Assembly: GCF_016093545.1 (NCBI RefSeq)
Contig: NZ_JADKYX010000012.1
Span: 142,989 to 206,988, forward strand
Origin: Massilia rhizosphaerae
GTDB taxonomy: Bacteria > Pseudomonadota > Gammaproteobacteria > Burkholderiales > Burkholderiaceae_D
Reading direction: 5' to 3'
DNA: 64,000 nucleotides
The notes beneath the pieces are model-generated. The model saw nothing but the letters and a program-made list of their open reading frames with translations, was not told where the DNA came from and searched no databases. Of the stretch, positions 44,015-53,013 are shown piece after piece. The translations under genes were made by a program, and so were the position numbers. How positions within the stretch are numbered: the stretch's first letter is position 1; each line of letters opens with the position of its first letter.

Positions 44015-44218
44015 AATTCGGGGTCAGAGCATGTTTTTCTTGAGATTCGGGGTCAGAGCAATTTTGGGAACAATATCTTTTGCACAAAAAAACGCTCGGA
44101 ATCGACGCGGTTTGCGGACGGAGCGTGGCGTATATCGCGATAAGCTTTCTTGCAAACCATTGATAAAAAAAGTGCTCTGACCCCGAATTTTTGCCAAATT
44201 GTGCTCTGACCCCGAATT
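44015..44218. repeat. REPIN-like element 1
   Basis: Two direct copies of ATTCGGGGTCAGAGCA (44016-44031, 44045-44060), then a unique core of about 110 bp, then two inverted copies TGCTCTGACCCCGAATT (44173-44189, 44202-44218). It lies just past the atp terminator. Such paired palindromic words are known to be spread by REP-associated tyrosine transposases; no transposase is present, so it is a non-autonomous copy. Confidence 0.8.
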
Positions 44219-44270
44219 TTGCAAACCTGATAAGCTAGCGTCAACGACGAGACGAACCGAGTAACAGGCC

Positions 44271-44702
44271 ATGCGAACCATCGAACAAATCCTCCGCGCC
44301 GCCCGGACCGTGGCCGTGGTCGGGCTGTCGAACAAGCCCGAGCGCGCCAGCCTGGAGGTTGCCAGCTACCTGCAGGAGCAGGGCTACCGCATCATTCCCA
44401 TCAATCCGGCCTACGCGGGCCAGGAGATCCTCGGCGAGACCGTGTACGCCACGCTGCAGGAAGCGGCCGACGCGCTCGCGCCCGGCGGCACGCGCATCGA
44501 CATCGTCGATTGCTTCCGCAAATCCGAAGATATCCCGCCCATCGCCAAGGACGCCATCGATGTGCGCGCCGGCTGCTTGTGGATGCAGCTCGGCATCGAG
44601 AACCAGGTCGCCGCCGACCTGGCCCGCGCCGCCGGCCTGGACGTGGTGACGAACCACTGCATGCTGATCGAGCACCGCAAGCTGGGCGAGCAGGTCGCAT
44701 GA
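44271..44702 (+). CDS. CoA-binding domain protein (YccU type)
   Basis: A 143-residue protein made only of a CoA-binding Rossmann domain: ILRAARTVAVVGLSNKPERA, then EVASYLQEQGYRIIPINPAY and CLWMQLGIENQVAADLARAA with VVTNHCMLIEHRKL near the end. It resembles the first domain of succinyl-CoA synthetase alpha without its catalytic part. Its role is unknown. It overlaps the PPK2 gene by 4 bp (ATGA), suggesting joint expression. Confidence 0.92.
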   Translation: MRTIEQILRAARTVAVVGLSNKPERASLEVASYLQEQGYRIIPINPAYAGQEILGETVYATLQEAADALAPGGTRIDIVDCFRKSEDIPPIAKDAIDVRAGCLWMQLGIENQVAADLARAAGLDVVTNHCMLIEHRKLGEQVA

Positions 44703-45541
44703 GCAAGACGATGCTCGAACGTTTCCGCGCCCCGAAGAATCTCGAACTGCGCGACAAGGACGCCGGCGATACCCCGCTGCGCGACGATGAGAACGGCAAG
44801 CTCAAGAATGGCGACATCAAGGAACGCGAGCGGGCGCTCACTACCGAGCTGACGGCCGAAGTGGCCAAGCTGCAGGAAAAGCTGTACGCGGCGCGCAACC
44901 AAAAGCTCCTGTTGATCCTGCAAGGCATGGACACGTCCGGCAAGGACGGGACGATCCGCGCACTGTTCTCGCAGATCAATCCGATGGGCCTGCACGCCAC
45001 GGGCTTCGTCGCGCCGACCGACAAGGAAAAGGCCCACGATTTTCTCTGGCGCGTGCACGCGCGCGTGCCGGGCAAGGGCGAAATCGGCATCTTCAACCGC
45101 AGCCATTACGAGGACGTGCTCGTGCCGCGCATCCAGGGCACGCTGGACGACAAGGAGCGCGAGCGCCGCTACGCCCAGATCCGCGACTTCGAGCGCATGC
45201 TGGCCGAGACCGGGACGACGGTCATCAAGGTCTTCCTGCACATCTCCAAGGATGAACAGCGCGAGCGCCTGCAGGCGCGCCTGGACGATCCGGAGAAGCA
45301 CTGGAAGTTCGACCCGGCCGACCTGGCCGCGCGCGACAAATGGGACCTCTACCAGCAGGCCTACGCCGACATGATCAACGCGACCGATTGCGACCACGCG
45401 CCGTGGTACGTCGTCCCGGCCGACTCGAAAACGCACCGCAACCTGATCATCGCCCATCTGCTGCTGGAGACGATGCGGGGCATGAAGCTCGAATGGCCGG
45501 CGCCCAAGGCGGACATGTCGAAGGTGAAGATAACGGGCTGA
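44699..45541 (+). CDS. Polyphosphate kinase 2 family protein
   Basis: A 280-residue single-domain PPK2 enzyme, which uses polyphosphate to phosphorylate nucleotides (or the reverse). Walker A LLLILQGMDTSGKDGTIRAL, lid-module residues RVHARVPGKGEIGIFNRSHY and Walker B in EIGIFNRSHYEDVL. C-terminal PWYVVPADSKTHRNLIIAHL. Which class (NDP or NMP phosphorylating) cannot be decided with certainty. It is cytoplasmic. Confidence 0.95.
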   Translation: MSKTMLERFRAPKNLELRDKDAGDTPLRDDENGKLKNGDIKERERALTTELTAEVAKLQEKLYAARNQKLLLILQGMDTSGKDGTIRALFSQINPMGLHATGFVAPTDKEKAHDFLWRVHARVPGKGEIGIFNRSHYEDVLVPRIQGTLDDKERERRYAQIRDFERMLAETGTTVIKVFLHISKDEQRERLQARLDDPEKHWKFDPADLAARDKWDLYQQAYADMINATDCDHAPWYVVPADSKTHRNLIIAHLLLETMRGMKLEWPAPKADMSKVKITG

Positions 45542-45601
45542 GCGACGGGCCGCGCGGATTGTCATAGAATGAAGATCCACCAACCCGCGCCCCTTCCGAT
45601 C

Positions 45602-46204
45602 ATGCTCAAGACCACCGCTTTGCTGCTTACCCTCGGCGCCGCCGCGACGTTCTCCGCGGCGCCGCCCGCGCTGGCGCAGACGCCGGCCGCCGCGGCGCAA
45701 CCGTCCGCCCATCCGGCCAGCTGCCCGGCCGTGCTGCAGCACACCTTCAAGCGCCTGCAGGACGAAGCGCCGCAGGATTTATGCCAGTACGCCGGCAAGG
45801 TCGTGCTGGTGGTGAACACGGCCAGCTACTGCGGTTTTACCAAGCAGTACGACGGCCTCGAAAAACTGTACGCGAAGTACGCGCCGCGCGGCCTTGTCGT
45901 GCTGGGCTTCCCGTCGAACGATTTCAAACAGGAAGACGCGGACGCCAAGAAGATCGCCGACCTGTGTTACAACACGTACGGCGTGAAATTCCCGATGTTC
46001 ACGAGCACCGTCGTGACGGGAACGGGGGCCAATCCACTGTATTCGGAATTGATCAAGGCCACCGGCAACCAGCCCAAGTGGAACTTCAATAAATACCTGA
46101 TCGACCGGAACGGTAACGTCATCGACTACTTCCCGAGCAAGGTGACGCCGGAGGATCCGACCCTCGTCGGCAAGATCGAACAGGCGCTCCAGGTCCGTTC
46201 TTGA
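45602..46204 (+). CDS. Glutathione peroxidase-family protein, exported
   Basis: A 200-residue thiol peroxidase. ATG 45602 is chosen because it starts a signal peptide (TTALLLTLGAAATFSAAPPA) cut after ALA; ATG 45569 would place extra residues before it. The peroxidatic Cys is in VNTASYCGFTKQYDGLEKLY, and the Trp/Asn in PKWNFNKYLID. The motif usually FPCNQFGxQEPG reads FPSNDFKQED: the QE is kept, the nearby Cys is Ser, and one residue is missing. It would reduce peroxides in the periplasm with a thiol donor. Confidence 0.88.
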   Translation: MLKTTALLLTLGAAATFSAAPPALAQTPAAAAQPSAHPASCPAVLQHTFKRLQDEAPQDLCQYAGKVVLVVNTASYCGFTKQYDGLEKLYAKYAPRGLVVLGFPSNDFKQEDADAKKIADLCYNTYGVKFPMFTSTVVTGTGANPLYSELIKATGNQPKWNFNKYLIDRNGNVIDYFPSKVTPEDPTLVGKIEQALQVRS

Positions 46205-46329
46205 TCTAAAACAGGTCGCCGTAATAACCCGTATGGCCTCATGGTCATTTTGATTCAAGTCAACGATTTTGCTGAGGTGGCTCAATAGACTGGTCTTCGC
46301 TGAACAACAACGCGAAGAAAGGTCTCACC

Positions 46330-46947
46330 ATGAAAAAGTCGAGGTTGAAACTGGTGTGTGCAGCCCTGGTCCTGGCCGGGGTTGCCGTCCCCGCACTGGC
46401 GCAGGAATCGCCATGGGTGGTGCGTGTGCGGGCGGTATACATCAATCCGGCCGACAAATCCGATCCCGTCGGCGGCACCGGCGCAAGCGACCGCCTGCAC
46501 GTCAGCGACAAGTGGATCCCGGAAGTCGACATCTCGTATTTCCTCACCCCTAACTGGGCCGCCGAACTGGTCCTCACGTATCCGCAAAAGCACGACGTCA
46601 CGCTGGACGGCCAGCGCATCGGCAGCTTCAAGCACTTGCCGCCGACCCTGCTGGCGCAATATCACTTCCTGCCGGGCGCGCAGATCGATCCCTACGTCGG
46701 CGCCGGCATCAACTACACCTTGATCTCCAAGGTCGACATCCTGAACGGCGCCGGGCGCCTCGAGCACGACAGCATCGGCGCGGCGCTGCAGGCCGGCGTC
46801 GACTTCCGCATCGACAGCAAGTGGTCCGTCAATCTCGACGTGAAGAAGGTGCAGATCCGCAGCGACGTCGACATCAACGGCGTGCGCGCCAGCCGCGTGC
46901 GCATCGACCCGGTGCTGTTCGGCGTCGGCGTCGGTTACCGTTTCTGA
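46330..46947 (+). CDS. OmpW family outer-membrane protein
   Basis: A 205-residue barrel protein with signal peptide (LVCAALVLAGVAVPALA). The mature part begins QESPWVVRVRAVYINPADKS and ends in the typical terminal aromatic GVGVGYRF. Other OmpW landmarks: KWIPEVDISYFLTPNWAAEL, LPPTLLAQYHFLPGAQIDPY, GAGINYT. Eight-stranded channels of this family carry small hydrophobic molecules. Confidence 0.93.
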   Translation: MKKSRLKLVCAALVLAGVAVPALAQESPWVVRVRAVYINPADKSDPVGGTGASDRLHVSDKWIPEVDISYFLTPNWAAELVLTYPQKHDVTLDGQRIGSFKHLPPTLLAQYHFLPGAQIDPYVGAGINYTLISKVDILNGAGRLEHDSIGAALQAGVDFRIDSKWSVNLDVKKVQIRSDVDINGVRASRVRIDPVLFGVGVGYRF

Positions 46948-46981
46948 CGGACGTAACGAACCCCCGCTTCCTCCAAAAGCG

Positions 46982-47030
46982 TGCCGGCCGTAACAGGCCG
47001 GTTTTGGCCGGCCTTGCGCCGGCCCTTTTT
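46982..47030 (+). terminator. Double hairpin terminator between ompW-type gene and pabBC
   Basis: First stem GCCGGCC/GGCCGG followed by TTTT (46983-47005); second stem GGCCGGC/GCCGGCC (47006-47024) followed by TTTTT. Both fit termination of the rightward ompW-type transcript. The second ends at the stop codon of the leftward pabBC gene. Confidence 0.75.
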
Positions 47031-48879
47031 ATTTGAGTACGACGGCGCGCAACGCCCCGCGCAAGGCGTTGCAGACGACGATCTCCTGCGCATGCGCGAG
47101 GCTCTCGCGCGTGAGGGGACATTCGATCGCGTCCCAGGCCGGATCGTCCAGCAGCACGACGCGCATCACGCCCGGCAGCACGCCGGACGACAGCGGCGGC
47201 GTGTACCAGCGGCCGGCGATCTTCACGAACACATTGCTGCGCCCACCCTCGGTCAGTTCGCCGCGCTCGTTGAAGAACAAGGTGTCGAAGGCGCCCACGC
47301 TTGCCGCCGCGCGCCAGGCCGCATCGTAGCGGCTGCGGACGCTCGTCTTGTGGCGCAGGAAGACGTCGTGCGCGCGGGTCGGCGCGTCGGACAGCAGCAC
47401 CGTCACCGGTTCGCTCAACGGCGCCAGCGCGCCCGTCTGCACGACGATTTCGCCATCGGGCCGCAGCGCGAGACGCACGCGGTGCGGGCCGTCGGGCAGC
47501 GCGGCGCAGGCTTCGAGCGCGGCGGCGCGCGCGAGCTCCGGATTGAACGGATGGCCGAAATACGCCGCGGACGCTTGCAGGCGCGCGAGGTGGCGCTCCA
47601 GGTGGCGGCAGCCGCCCCCGCGCGTCGCGTAAATGGTTTCGAAGATGTCGAAGTCGTTCGTCAGCCCGGTGAGGAAGCTCGCCTTGAGCCGGCATTCGGC
47701 GTACTCCGCGCCGGCGTCGCTGTCGTAGACGATGCCCGCGCCGACACCCAGTTCGCCGTGCCGCACGCCGTTCTGTTCCGGCTGCAGCGTCAAGGTGCGG
47801 ATCGGGACGGCCAGGCAAAAATCGCCGAACCCGGCATCGTGGTGTTTGCCGAATCCGGCGCCCGGCGGCGGCGGATCGATCCAGCCGATCGCGCCCGTGT
47901 AGATGCCGCGCGCGGCCGGTTCCAGTTCGCGGATGATCTCCATCGTGCGGCGCTTGGGCGCGCCCGTGATCGAGCCGCAGGGATACAGTGCAGCAAAGAT
48001 GTCCTGCAACGACGTGCCCGGCGCGAGCTGGGCCTGCACGGTCGACGTCATCTGCAGCACGCTGCTGTAGCGCTTCACTTCGAACAGCGCCGGCACGCCC
48101 ACGCTGCCGGTGCGCGCGATGCGTCCCAGGTCGTTGCGCAGGAGGTCGACGATCATGAGGTTCTCGGCGCGGTTCTTCGGATCGGCGGCCAGGTGCTGGG
48201 CGCGCACGGCGTTCACGAGATCGTCGTTGTCCGCCGGCGCCGTCCCTTTCATCGGGCGCGCCAGCAGGCGGCCGGCGTCGTGGCGCACGAACAGTTCCGG
48301 CGACAGCGACAGCACGGCGCGGCCGTCCGGCAGGGCGATCAAGGCACCGTAGGGCACCGGCTGGCGCGCGCGCAGGCGCGCGTACAGCGCACACACGGGG
48401 CCGAACGCGTCGAAGCGCAGGCGATACGTGTAATTGACCTGGTACGTGTCGCCGGCCGCGATGTAATCGCGGATGCGCCCGATCGCATGCGCGAACGTGG
48501 CCTCGTCGACGTTGGCGCGTACAAAGCCGATGCCGGCCGGGCCGGGGCCCTGTTCGTCCGCGCGCGCCGCCAGCCAGGCGTCGACCTCCGCCGCATCCAG
48601 CATGTCGTAGCGTTCGAACAGCAGCACCTGGGCCAGCGGCGCGTGGAGCTCGCGCGCGGGCGCGATGCCGGCCAGCTGTTCGCCCAGTTCATAGGTCAGC
48701 ACGGGCACGGCGTGCAGGCCGCGCGCGAGGGCGTCCTGCACGCCGTCGAGCAGGCGCGGCCAGTCTTCGATGCGCTGGCAGGCCAGCATGCCGGCATAAC
48801 CGCCGTACAGGCGCGAGCGCGCCTGCGCATGGCCTTCGGCACTCGCGTCGTCGAGGAGGGCGAATACGGTGGCGTCCAT
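47029..48879 (-). CDS. Fused aminodeoxychorismate synthase component I and aminodeoxychorismate lyase
   Basis: A 616-residue PabB-PabC fusion for p-aminobenzoate (folate) synthesis. ATG 48879 is chosen because it follows the slmA stop by 8 bp; the frame is open further up but there it overlaps slmA. The PabB part (about 1-390) has MKGTAPADND, RAENLMIVDLLRNDLGRIAR and ITGAPKRRTMEIIRELEP. The PabC part (about 400-616), a class IV PLP enzyme, has FDIFETIYATRGGGCRHLER, the PLP Lys probably in FLRHKTSVRSRYDA, and ELTEGGRSNVFVKI. Fusions of this kind are common in betaproteobacteria. Confidence 0.93.
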   Translation of the reverse strand: MDATVFALLDDASAEGHAQARSRLYGGYAGMLACQRIEDWPRLLDGVQDALARGLHAVPVLTYELGEQLAGIAPARELHAPLAQVLLFERYDMLDAAEVDAWLAARADEQGPGPAGIGFVRANVDEATFAHAIGRIRDYIAAGDTYQVNYTYRLRFDAFGPVCALYARLRARQPVPYGALIALPDGRAVLSLSPELFVRHDAGRLLARPMKGTAPADNDDLVNAVRAQHLAADPKNRAENLMIVDLLRNDLGRIARTGSVGVPALFEVKRYSSVLQMTSTVQAQLAPGTSLQDIFAALYPCGSITGAPKRRTMEIIRELEPAARGIYTGAIGWIDPPPPGAGFGKHHDAGFGDFCLAVPIRTLTLQPEQNGVRHGELGVGAGIVYDSDAGAEYAECRLKASFLTGLTNDFDIFETIYATRGGGCRHLERHLARLQASAAYFGHPFNPELARAAALEACAALPDGPHRVRLALRPDGEIVVQTGALAPLSEPVTVLLSDAPTRAHDVFLRHKTSVRSRYDAAWRAAASVGAFDTLFFNERGELTEGGRSNVFVKIAGRWYTPPLSSGVLPGVMRVVLLDDPAWDAIECPLTRESLAHAQEIVVCNALRGALRAVVLK

Positions 48880-48887
48880 GGCGGCGG

Positions 48888-49466
48888 TCAGGCGGCGAGC
48901 AACAGGGCCAGCTGCAGCGGGCTGTTCTCCGTGGGGTGCTGTTTGAAACCGCTCTTGGCGTAGCGGTGCCAGCGCCCGGTCACGTACGAGACGAGCATCG
49001 CGGCACGCGCGGCCACGTCTTCCTCGCGTCCGTGGTCCTGGGTGGCGGCCACGCGCAGCGCCTGCTTGAACGCCAGCTCGATCTTGTCGTAGAACTGGTT
49101 CATGCGCAGCTGCAGGCGGTCGTCCTCGCCGACGAGGGCGTCGCCGATCAGCACGCGCGTCATGCCCGGATTGTTGGCGGCGAACGTCAGCAGGATCTGC
49201 AGCATCGCATGCGCCTGCGCGACGCCGTTGTCCTCGCGTTCCGCTACCTGGTTGAACAGGGTGAACACGGTCGCCTCGATGAATTCGATCAGGCCCTCGA
49301 ACATCTGGGCCTTGCTGGCGAAATGGCGGTACAGGGCCGCTTCCGACACCGACAGGCGGGCGGCCAGCGCCGCCGTCGTGATCTTCTCGCCCTTGGGATG
49401 TTCGAGCATGGCCGCCAGGGCTTGGAGGATCTGCTGTTTGCGTTGGCCCGGCTTCGTGCTTGCCAT
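48888..49466 (-). CDS. slmA: Nucleoid occlusion factor SlmA (TetR family)
   Basis: A 192-residue TetR-type protein. The N-terminal HTH reads ITTAALAARLSVSEAALYRH, followed by FASKAQMFEGLIEFIE, which matches E. coli SlmA closely (SEAALYRHFPSK-MF-LIEFIE). SlmA binds DNA sites over the chromosome and blocks FtsZ rings over nucleoids. Gene order argB - HAD nucleotidase - slmA, seen here, is known from other betaproteobacteria. It is co-directional with pabBC. Confidence 0.88.
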   Translation of the reverse strand: MASTKPGQRKQQILQALAAMLEHPKGEKITTAALAARLSVSEAALYRHFASKAQMFEGLIEFIEATVFTLFNQVAEREDNGVAQAHAMLQILLTFAANNPGMTRVLIGDALVGEDDRLQLRMNQFYDKIELAFKQALRVAATQDHGREEDVAARAAMLVSYVTGRWHRYAKSGFKQHPTENSPLQLALLLAA

Positions 49467-49490
49467 GTTGTTCGAGGTTCCCCGTGTGAG

Positions 49491-50216
49491 TCAGTGTGCC
49501 AGCCGGCGCAAATGCGCGGGCAGCTTGAGAACGGATTTTACTTTGACATCGACGTAACCGGGGCGTTTGATCATTTTCGGCAGGGGCGCTTTGCCGATCG
49601 GATCGCTGTAGCGTAGGTATTGCGTGACCCATACCGTGCGCACGCCCAGCTGCTTGGCGCGCTTGAGGTTCATGAGCGTGTCCTCGACGAGGATGCAGCG
49701 GCTCGCCGCCACGCCGTGCCGGCGCAGCAGGCGGCGCAGCATCAGCTTCGACGGCTTCGGACGCAGCTGGCCGTGCACGCGCATGTCCTCGATCGAGACG
49801 TGGTGCGCGAACTGGCGCTGCAGGCCGATGTGGCGCACGACGCCCGTCGAATACGCGGTCGGCGCATTCGTCAGCAGGATCTTGCGGCCCGGCAGACGGC
49901 GCAGCGCGCGTTCCAGGCCGCGCTCGAAGCGCACCAGGTCGTGCAGCGCGCCGATGTCGTGCGTCTGGCGCAGGAAGTCCGCCGCGTCGACGCGGTGGTG
50001 GCGGATCATGCCCAGCAACGTCGCGCCATAACGCTTCCAGTAGCCGACGCGGGCCGCGTCGACGGCGTCCTGGCTCGCCGGCGTGACGCCGTCGCCGAGC
50101 ACGCGCGCGATGTACGTGTTCATGTTGGCGCTGATCGCCGGGAAGATCGCGTGCGATGCGTCGTGCAATGTGTTGTCGAGGTCGAACAGCCAGACGGGCG
50201 AGCGGAGCTTGGGCAC
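49491..50216 (-). CDS. HAD-family pyrimidine 5'-nucleotidase
   Basis: A 241-residue HAD phosphatase. Motif I WLFDLDNTLHDAS, motif II LLTNAPTAYS, Lys in KPSKLMLRRLLRRHGV, motif IV ILVEDTLMNLKRAK. It belongs to the YjjG/SDT1 pyrimidine nucleotidase branch. It is upstream of slmA with a 24-bp gap. Substrate assignment comes from the family. Confidence 0.9.
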   Translation of the reverse strand: MPKLRSPVWLFDLDNTLHDASHAIFPAISANMNTYIARVLGDGVTPASQDAVDAARVGYWKRYGATLLGMIRHHRVDAADFLRQTHDIGALHDLVRFERGLERALRRLPGRKILLTNAPTAYSTGVVRHIGLQRQFAHHVSIEDMRVHGQLRPKPSKLMLRRLLRRHGVAASRCILVEDTLMNLKRAKQLGVRTVWVTQYLRYSDPIGKAPLPKMIKRPGYVDVKVKSVLKLPAHLRRLAH

Positions 50217-50424
50217 GGGACAGGAAAACGAAGGAGGAAGTGGCGATTATATCGGGACGGCGCAAGGGAATTCCGACCTCTGATCCAGATCGCATGTCGA
50301 ACTGCTGAGCAGATCAATAATCGATTCAGCACGATTACCCAATTTGGATGCCGGATGGAAATACAGGCGAGGGCAGTCGGCCAGGGATGACGTCAACCGG
50401 CAGTTCTTACCAGTGAGGATGCGT

Positions 50425-51333
50425 ATGCGACGCTTCTTCCGCCCCTTTCGCACGTTCGCAAAGTTGCTCTTGGGCTTGTTCCTATTGGCGACACCAGCGG
50501 CCCACGCGACCGATCGCGGCGCCCTGTTCCGGCTGACGCTCGATGGTCATGTGATGCATCTGTTCGGTACGTTGCACGTTGGCTTGCCGGAGTTTTATCC
50601 GCTGGACGAGCGCCTCATGGGCGCGTTGGCGACGTCGTCCACGCTGGCGCTCGAGATCGACCCCGCCCAGCCGCGCGCCGACCTGCAGGACGCGCTGCGC
50701 ACCTACGGCCTGCTGGCGCCCGGCAACCCGGCCTACGACAGCCTGCCGCCGCGGCAACAGCAGCGTCTCGACAGGTTGTTGCAGCAGGGCGGCCTCGATG
50801 CATCGTCCATGCTGACCTTCAAGCCCGTGCTGCTGGCGACGATGCTGGCATTGGCCGAGTACACGCGGCAGGGTTACCGGTCGGACTTGTCGAGCGACGC
50901 CTGGCTGGCCCGTCAGGCGCGTGGTCGGCACATCCGGGTGCTGGCGCTGGAATCGCTGGGCGGCCAGCTGGCGCTGCTCGACCGTCTGCCGGTGCCGGAC
51001 CGCTGGCGTTTCCTCGAGGAGATGATGGACACGATCGAATCCGGCGCCCAGCACGCGGAAGCGCAGGAAGTCGTGCGGGCGTGGAGCACGGCGGATCGGG
51101 GCGCGCTCGACCGGATGGCGGCGCAGTGCGAGGCCGACCGGAGCGTTTCCGGACAGTTCGTGACCCGGGTGCTGCTCAAGGAGAGAAACGTCGGCCTGGC
51201 GGCGCACTTGCTGCAATTGCTGCGTTCGGAAGACCGGACCGTGGCCGCGATCGGCGTCATGCATCTGCTGGGGACGGGGAGCGTGCCCGACCTGCTGGCC
51301 CGGAGCGGCGTCAGTGTCGAGCGAATCTATTGA
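50425..51333 (+). CDS. TraB/GumN family protein, exported
   Basis: A 302-residue protein with an N-terminal hydrophobic signal (FAKLLLGLFLLATPAAHA). ATG 50425 is preferred to ATG 50419 since GTGAGG precedes it at eight bases. The family motifs are HLFGTLHVGLPEFYPLDER with its HxGxH-like metal site, LALEIDP, and the C-terminal AAIGVMHLLGTGSVPDLL. Some TraB-fold proteins are metalloproteases; substrate unknown. A REPIN-like element begins five bases after its stop. Confidence 0.9.
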   Translation: MRRFFRPFRTFAKLLLGLFLLATPAAHATDRGALFRLTLDGHVMHLFGTLHVGLPEFYPLDERLMGALATSSTLALEIDPAQPRADLQDALRTYGLLAPGNPAYDSLPPRQQQRLDRLLQQGGLDASSMLTFKPVLLATMLALAEYTRQGYRSDLSSDAWLARQARGRHIRVLALESLGGQLALLDRLPVPDRWRFLEEMMDTIESGAQHAEAQEVVRAWSTADRGALDRMAAQCEADRSVSGQFVTRVLLKERNVGLAAHLLQLLRSEDRTVAAIGVMHLLGTGSVPDLLARSGVSVERIY

Positions 51334-51337
51334 CTGA

Positions 51338-51543
51338 AATTCGGGGTCAGAGCATTTTTTCTGCAGATTCGGGGTCAGAGCACTTTTTTGTGCACGATCT
51401 TCAAAGCAAGTTCGAGTGGTAGTGCGCGGCGGGCGTACGGGGGACGAAGCCGGCGTCGCGCGCTGATGTCGCAGGCGATTGCACTCAAGAGCAATTGCTC
51501 TGGAATGTGCTCTGACCCCGAATTTATGCTCTGACCCCGAATT
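51338..51543. repeat. REPIN-like element 2
   Basis: Same design as the element at 44015: AATTCGGGGTCAGAGCA at 51338-51354 and ATTCGGGGTCAGAGCAC at 51367-51383, a different core of about 125 bp, then inverted copies TGCTCTGACCCCGAATT at 51508-51524 and 51527-51543. The cores of the two elements are not alike, but total lengths are nearly equal (204 and 206 bp). Confidence 0.8.
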
Positions 51544-51562
51544 TGACCCAGAATTTGGCAAC

Positions 51563-51593
51563 AAAAAAGGGTCCGATGAATCGGACCCTTTTT
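51563..51593 (-). terminator. Terminator of tRNA-Asp transcript
   Basis: A long perfect stem AAAAAGGGTCCGAT/ATCGGACCCTTTTT (51564-51577/51580-51593). It can act in both directions; for the minus-strand tRNAs the T-run corresponds to the As at 51563-51568. Confidence 0.85.
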
Positions 51594-51600
51594 GGAATTC

Positions 51601-51677
51601 TGGCGGAGCGGACGGGGCTCGAACCCGCGACCCCCGGCGTGACAGGCCGGTATTCTAACCAACTGAACTACCGCTCC
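51601..51677 (-). tRNA. tRNA-Asp (anticodon GTC)
   Basis: A 77-nt cloverleaf starting GGAGCGG at 51677 and ending in encoded CCA at 51601-51603. Acceptor GGAGCGG/CCGCTCC pairs fully; anticodon loop CTGTCAC has GTC (plus-strand GAC 51641-51643); T-arm GGTTCGAGCC is standard. Confidence 0.97.
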
Positions 51678-51837
51678 AGCTTTTCCTGCTAGCTCGCTTG
51701 AGTGACGCTTGTCATCGCGCCGCGAGTGTCCTCATTTCCGGCTGCGCGAAGCAAACGCGTAGCGTGGACAAGAGTCTGTCTTATCCGTTACGTCAGGCAT
51801 CGGGGATACCACAACAGGCGGGAATGGGGACAAAACC

Positions 51838-51912
<75 letters not shown>

Positions 51913-51947
51913 AAATGATCGTGGCGCCATGCAGACGCCACAAAAAT

Positions 51948-52877
51948 TCAATGCGAGCGGATCATAGTGCCAAAAGCCTGTTCGGTCAAGACTTCCAGCA
52001 ACAATGAGTGCTCGATGCGGCCATCGATGATGTGCACGGTATTCACTCCCGACTTGGCGGCGTCCAGGGCCGACGAGATTTTCGGCAGCATGCCGCCGGA
52101 AATCGTGCCGTCCGCGAACATCTCGTCGATTTCGCGTGCCGACAAGTCCGTCACCAGATTGCCTTGCTTGTCCTGCACGCCGGCGATATTGGTCATCATG
52201 ATCAGCTTTTCCGCTTTCAGGATTTCCGCGATCTTGCCGGCGACGACGTCGGCGTTGATGTTGTAGGCCTGGCCGTCCTGGCCGAAACCGATCGGCGAAA
52301 TGATCGGAATGAAGGCGTCGTCCTGCAGCGCTTTCACGACGGCCGGATTGATCGCCTCGATTTCGCCGACGAAGCCGATGTCGAGGAATTCGCCCGGCTT
52401 TTCCTTGTCCGGCATCGCCATCCTGCGTGCGCGGATCAGGCCGCCGTCCTTGCCGGTGAGGCCCACGGCCTGGCCGCCGTAGTGGTTGATCAGCATGACG
52501 ATGTCCTGCTGGACTTCGCCGCCCAGCACCCACTCCACCACTTCCATGGTTTCTTCGTCGGTGATGCGCATGCCTTGCACGAAGGTGCCTTGCTTGCCGA
52601 TTTTCTTCAGGGCGTTGTCGATCTGCGGACCGCCGCCGTGCACCACGACCGGATTCATGCCGACCAGTTTCAGCAGGATGACGTCGCGCGCGAAGCCGTG
52701 TTTCAGGCGCTCGTCGGTCATCGCATTGCCGCCGTATTTGATGACGATGGTCTTGCCGTGGAAATTGCGGATGTAAGGGAGTGCTTCGGCCAGGATCTGC
52801 GCCTTGATCTGCGGCGAGACCGCAGTCAGGTCGTTATTCTGGTCGTCGCCCGTCAGATTGGTCAGCGTTGCGTTCAT
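51948..52877 (-). CDS. argB: Acetylglutamate kinase
   Basis: ArgB phosphorylates N-acetylglutamate in arginine synthesis. ATG 52877 (MNATLTNLTGD) gives 309 residues, the usual betaproteobacterial length; an ATG 13 codons upstream is less likely. Core motifs: TIVIKYGGNAM near the N-terminus, VVVHGGGPQIDNALKKIGK, NINADVVAGKIAEIL, and GGMLPKISSALDAAKSGV with the ATP-site Lys. The two tRNA genes downstream may share its transcript. Confidence 0.97.
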   Translation of the reverse strand: MNATLTNLTGDDQNNDLTAVSPQIKAQILAEALPYIRNFHGKTIVIKYGGNAMTDERLKHGFARDVILLKLVGMNPVVVHGGGPQIDNALKKIGKQGTFVQGMRITDEETMEVVEWVLGGEVQQDIVMLINHYGGQAVGLTGKDGGLIRARRMAMPDKEKPGEFLDIGFVGEIEAINPAVVKALQDDAFIPIISPIGFGQDGQAYNINADVVAGKIAEILKAEKLIMMTNIAGVQDKQGNLVTDLSAREIDEMFADGTISGGMLPKISSALDAAKSGVNTVHIIDGRIEHSLLLEVLTEQAFGTMIRSH

Positions 52878-53013
52878 TGGCGGTCCGGAAAAGAATTTGC
52901 GAGATTTTACAGGCAATAGCCTACGGCAGTGGCCATTATAGAAGTTCTATGTTGTATTTTCCGGCACCCGCCGTTAAGGTGGATTACATCTGGATACACG
53001 ATGTCACCTTTGC

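Noticed and set aside
45602..46204. Loss of the catalytic Gln in the glutathione peroxidase-type protein
   Set aside because: The motif has a one-residue deletion and changed neighbours, but Gln-Glu is still present at the expected place.
47029..50295. Reading pabBC as a 1,088-residue protein starting at 50295
   Set aside because: The extra N-terminal region overlaps slmA and the nucleotidase in another frame; ATG 48879 fits the family and the operon spacing.
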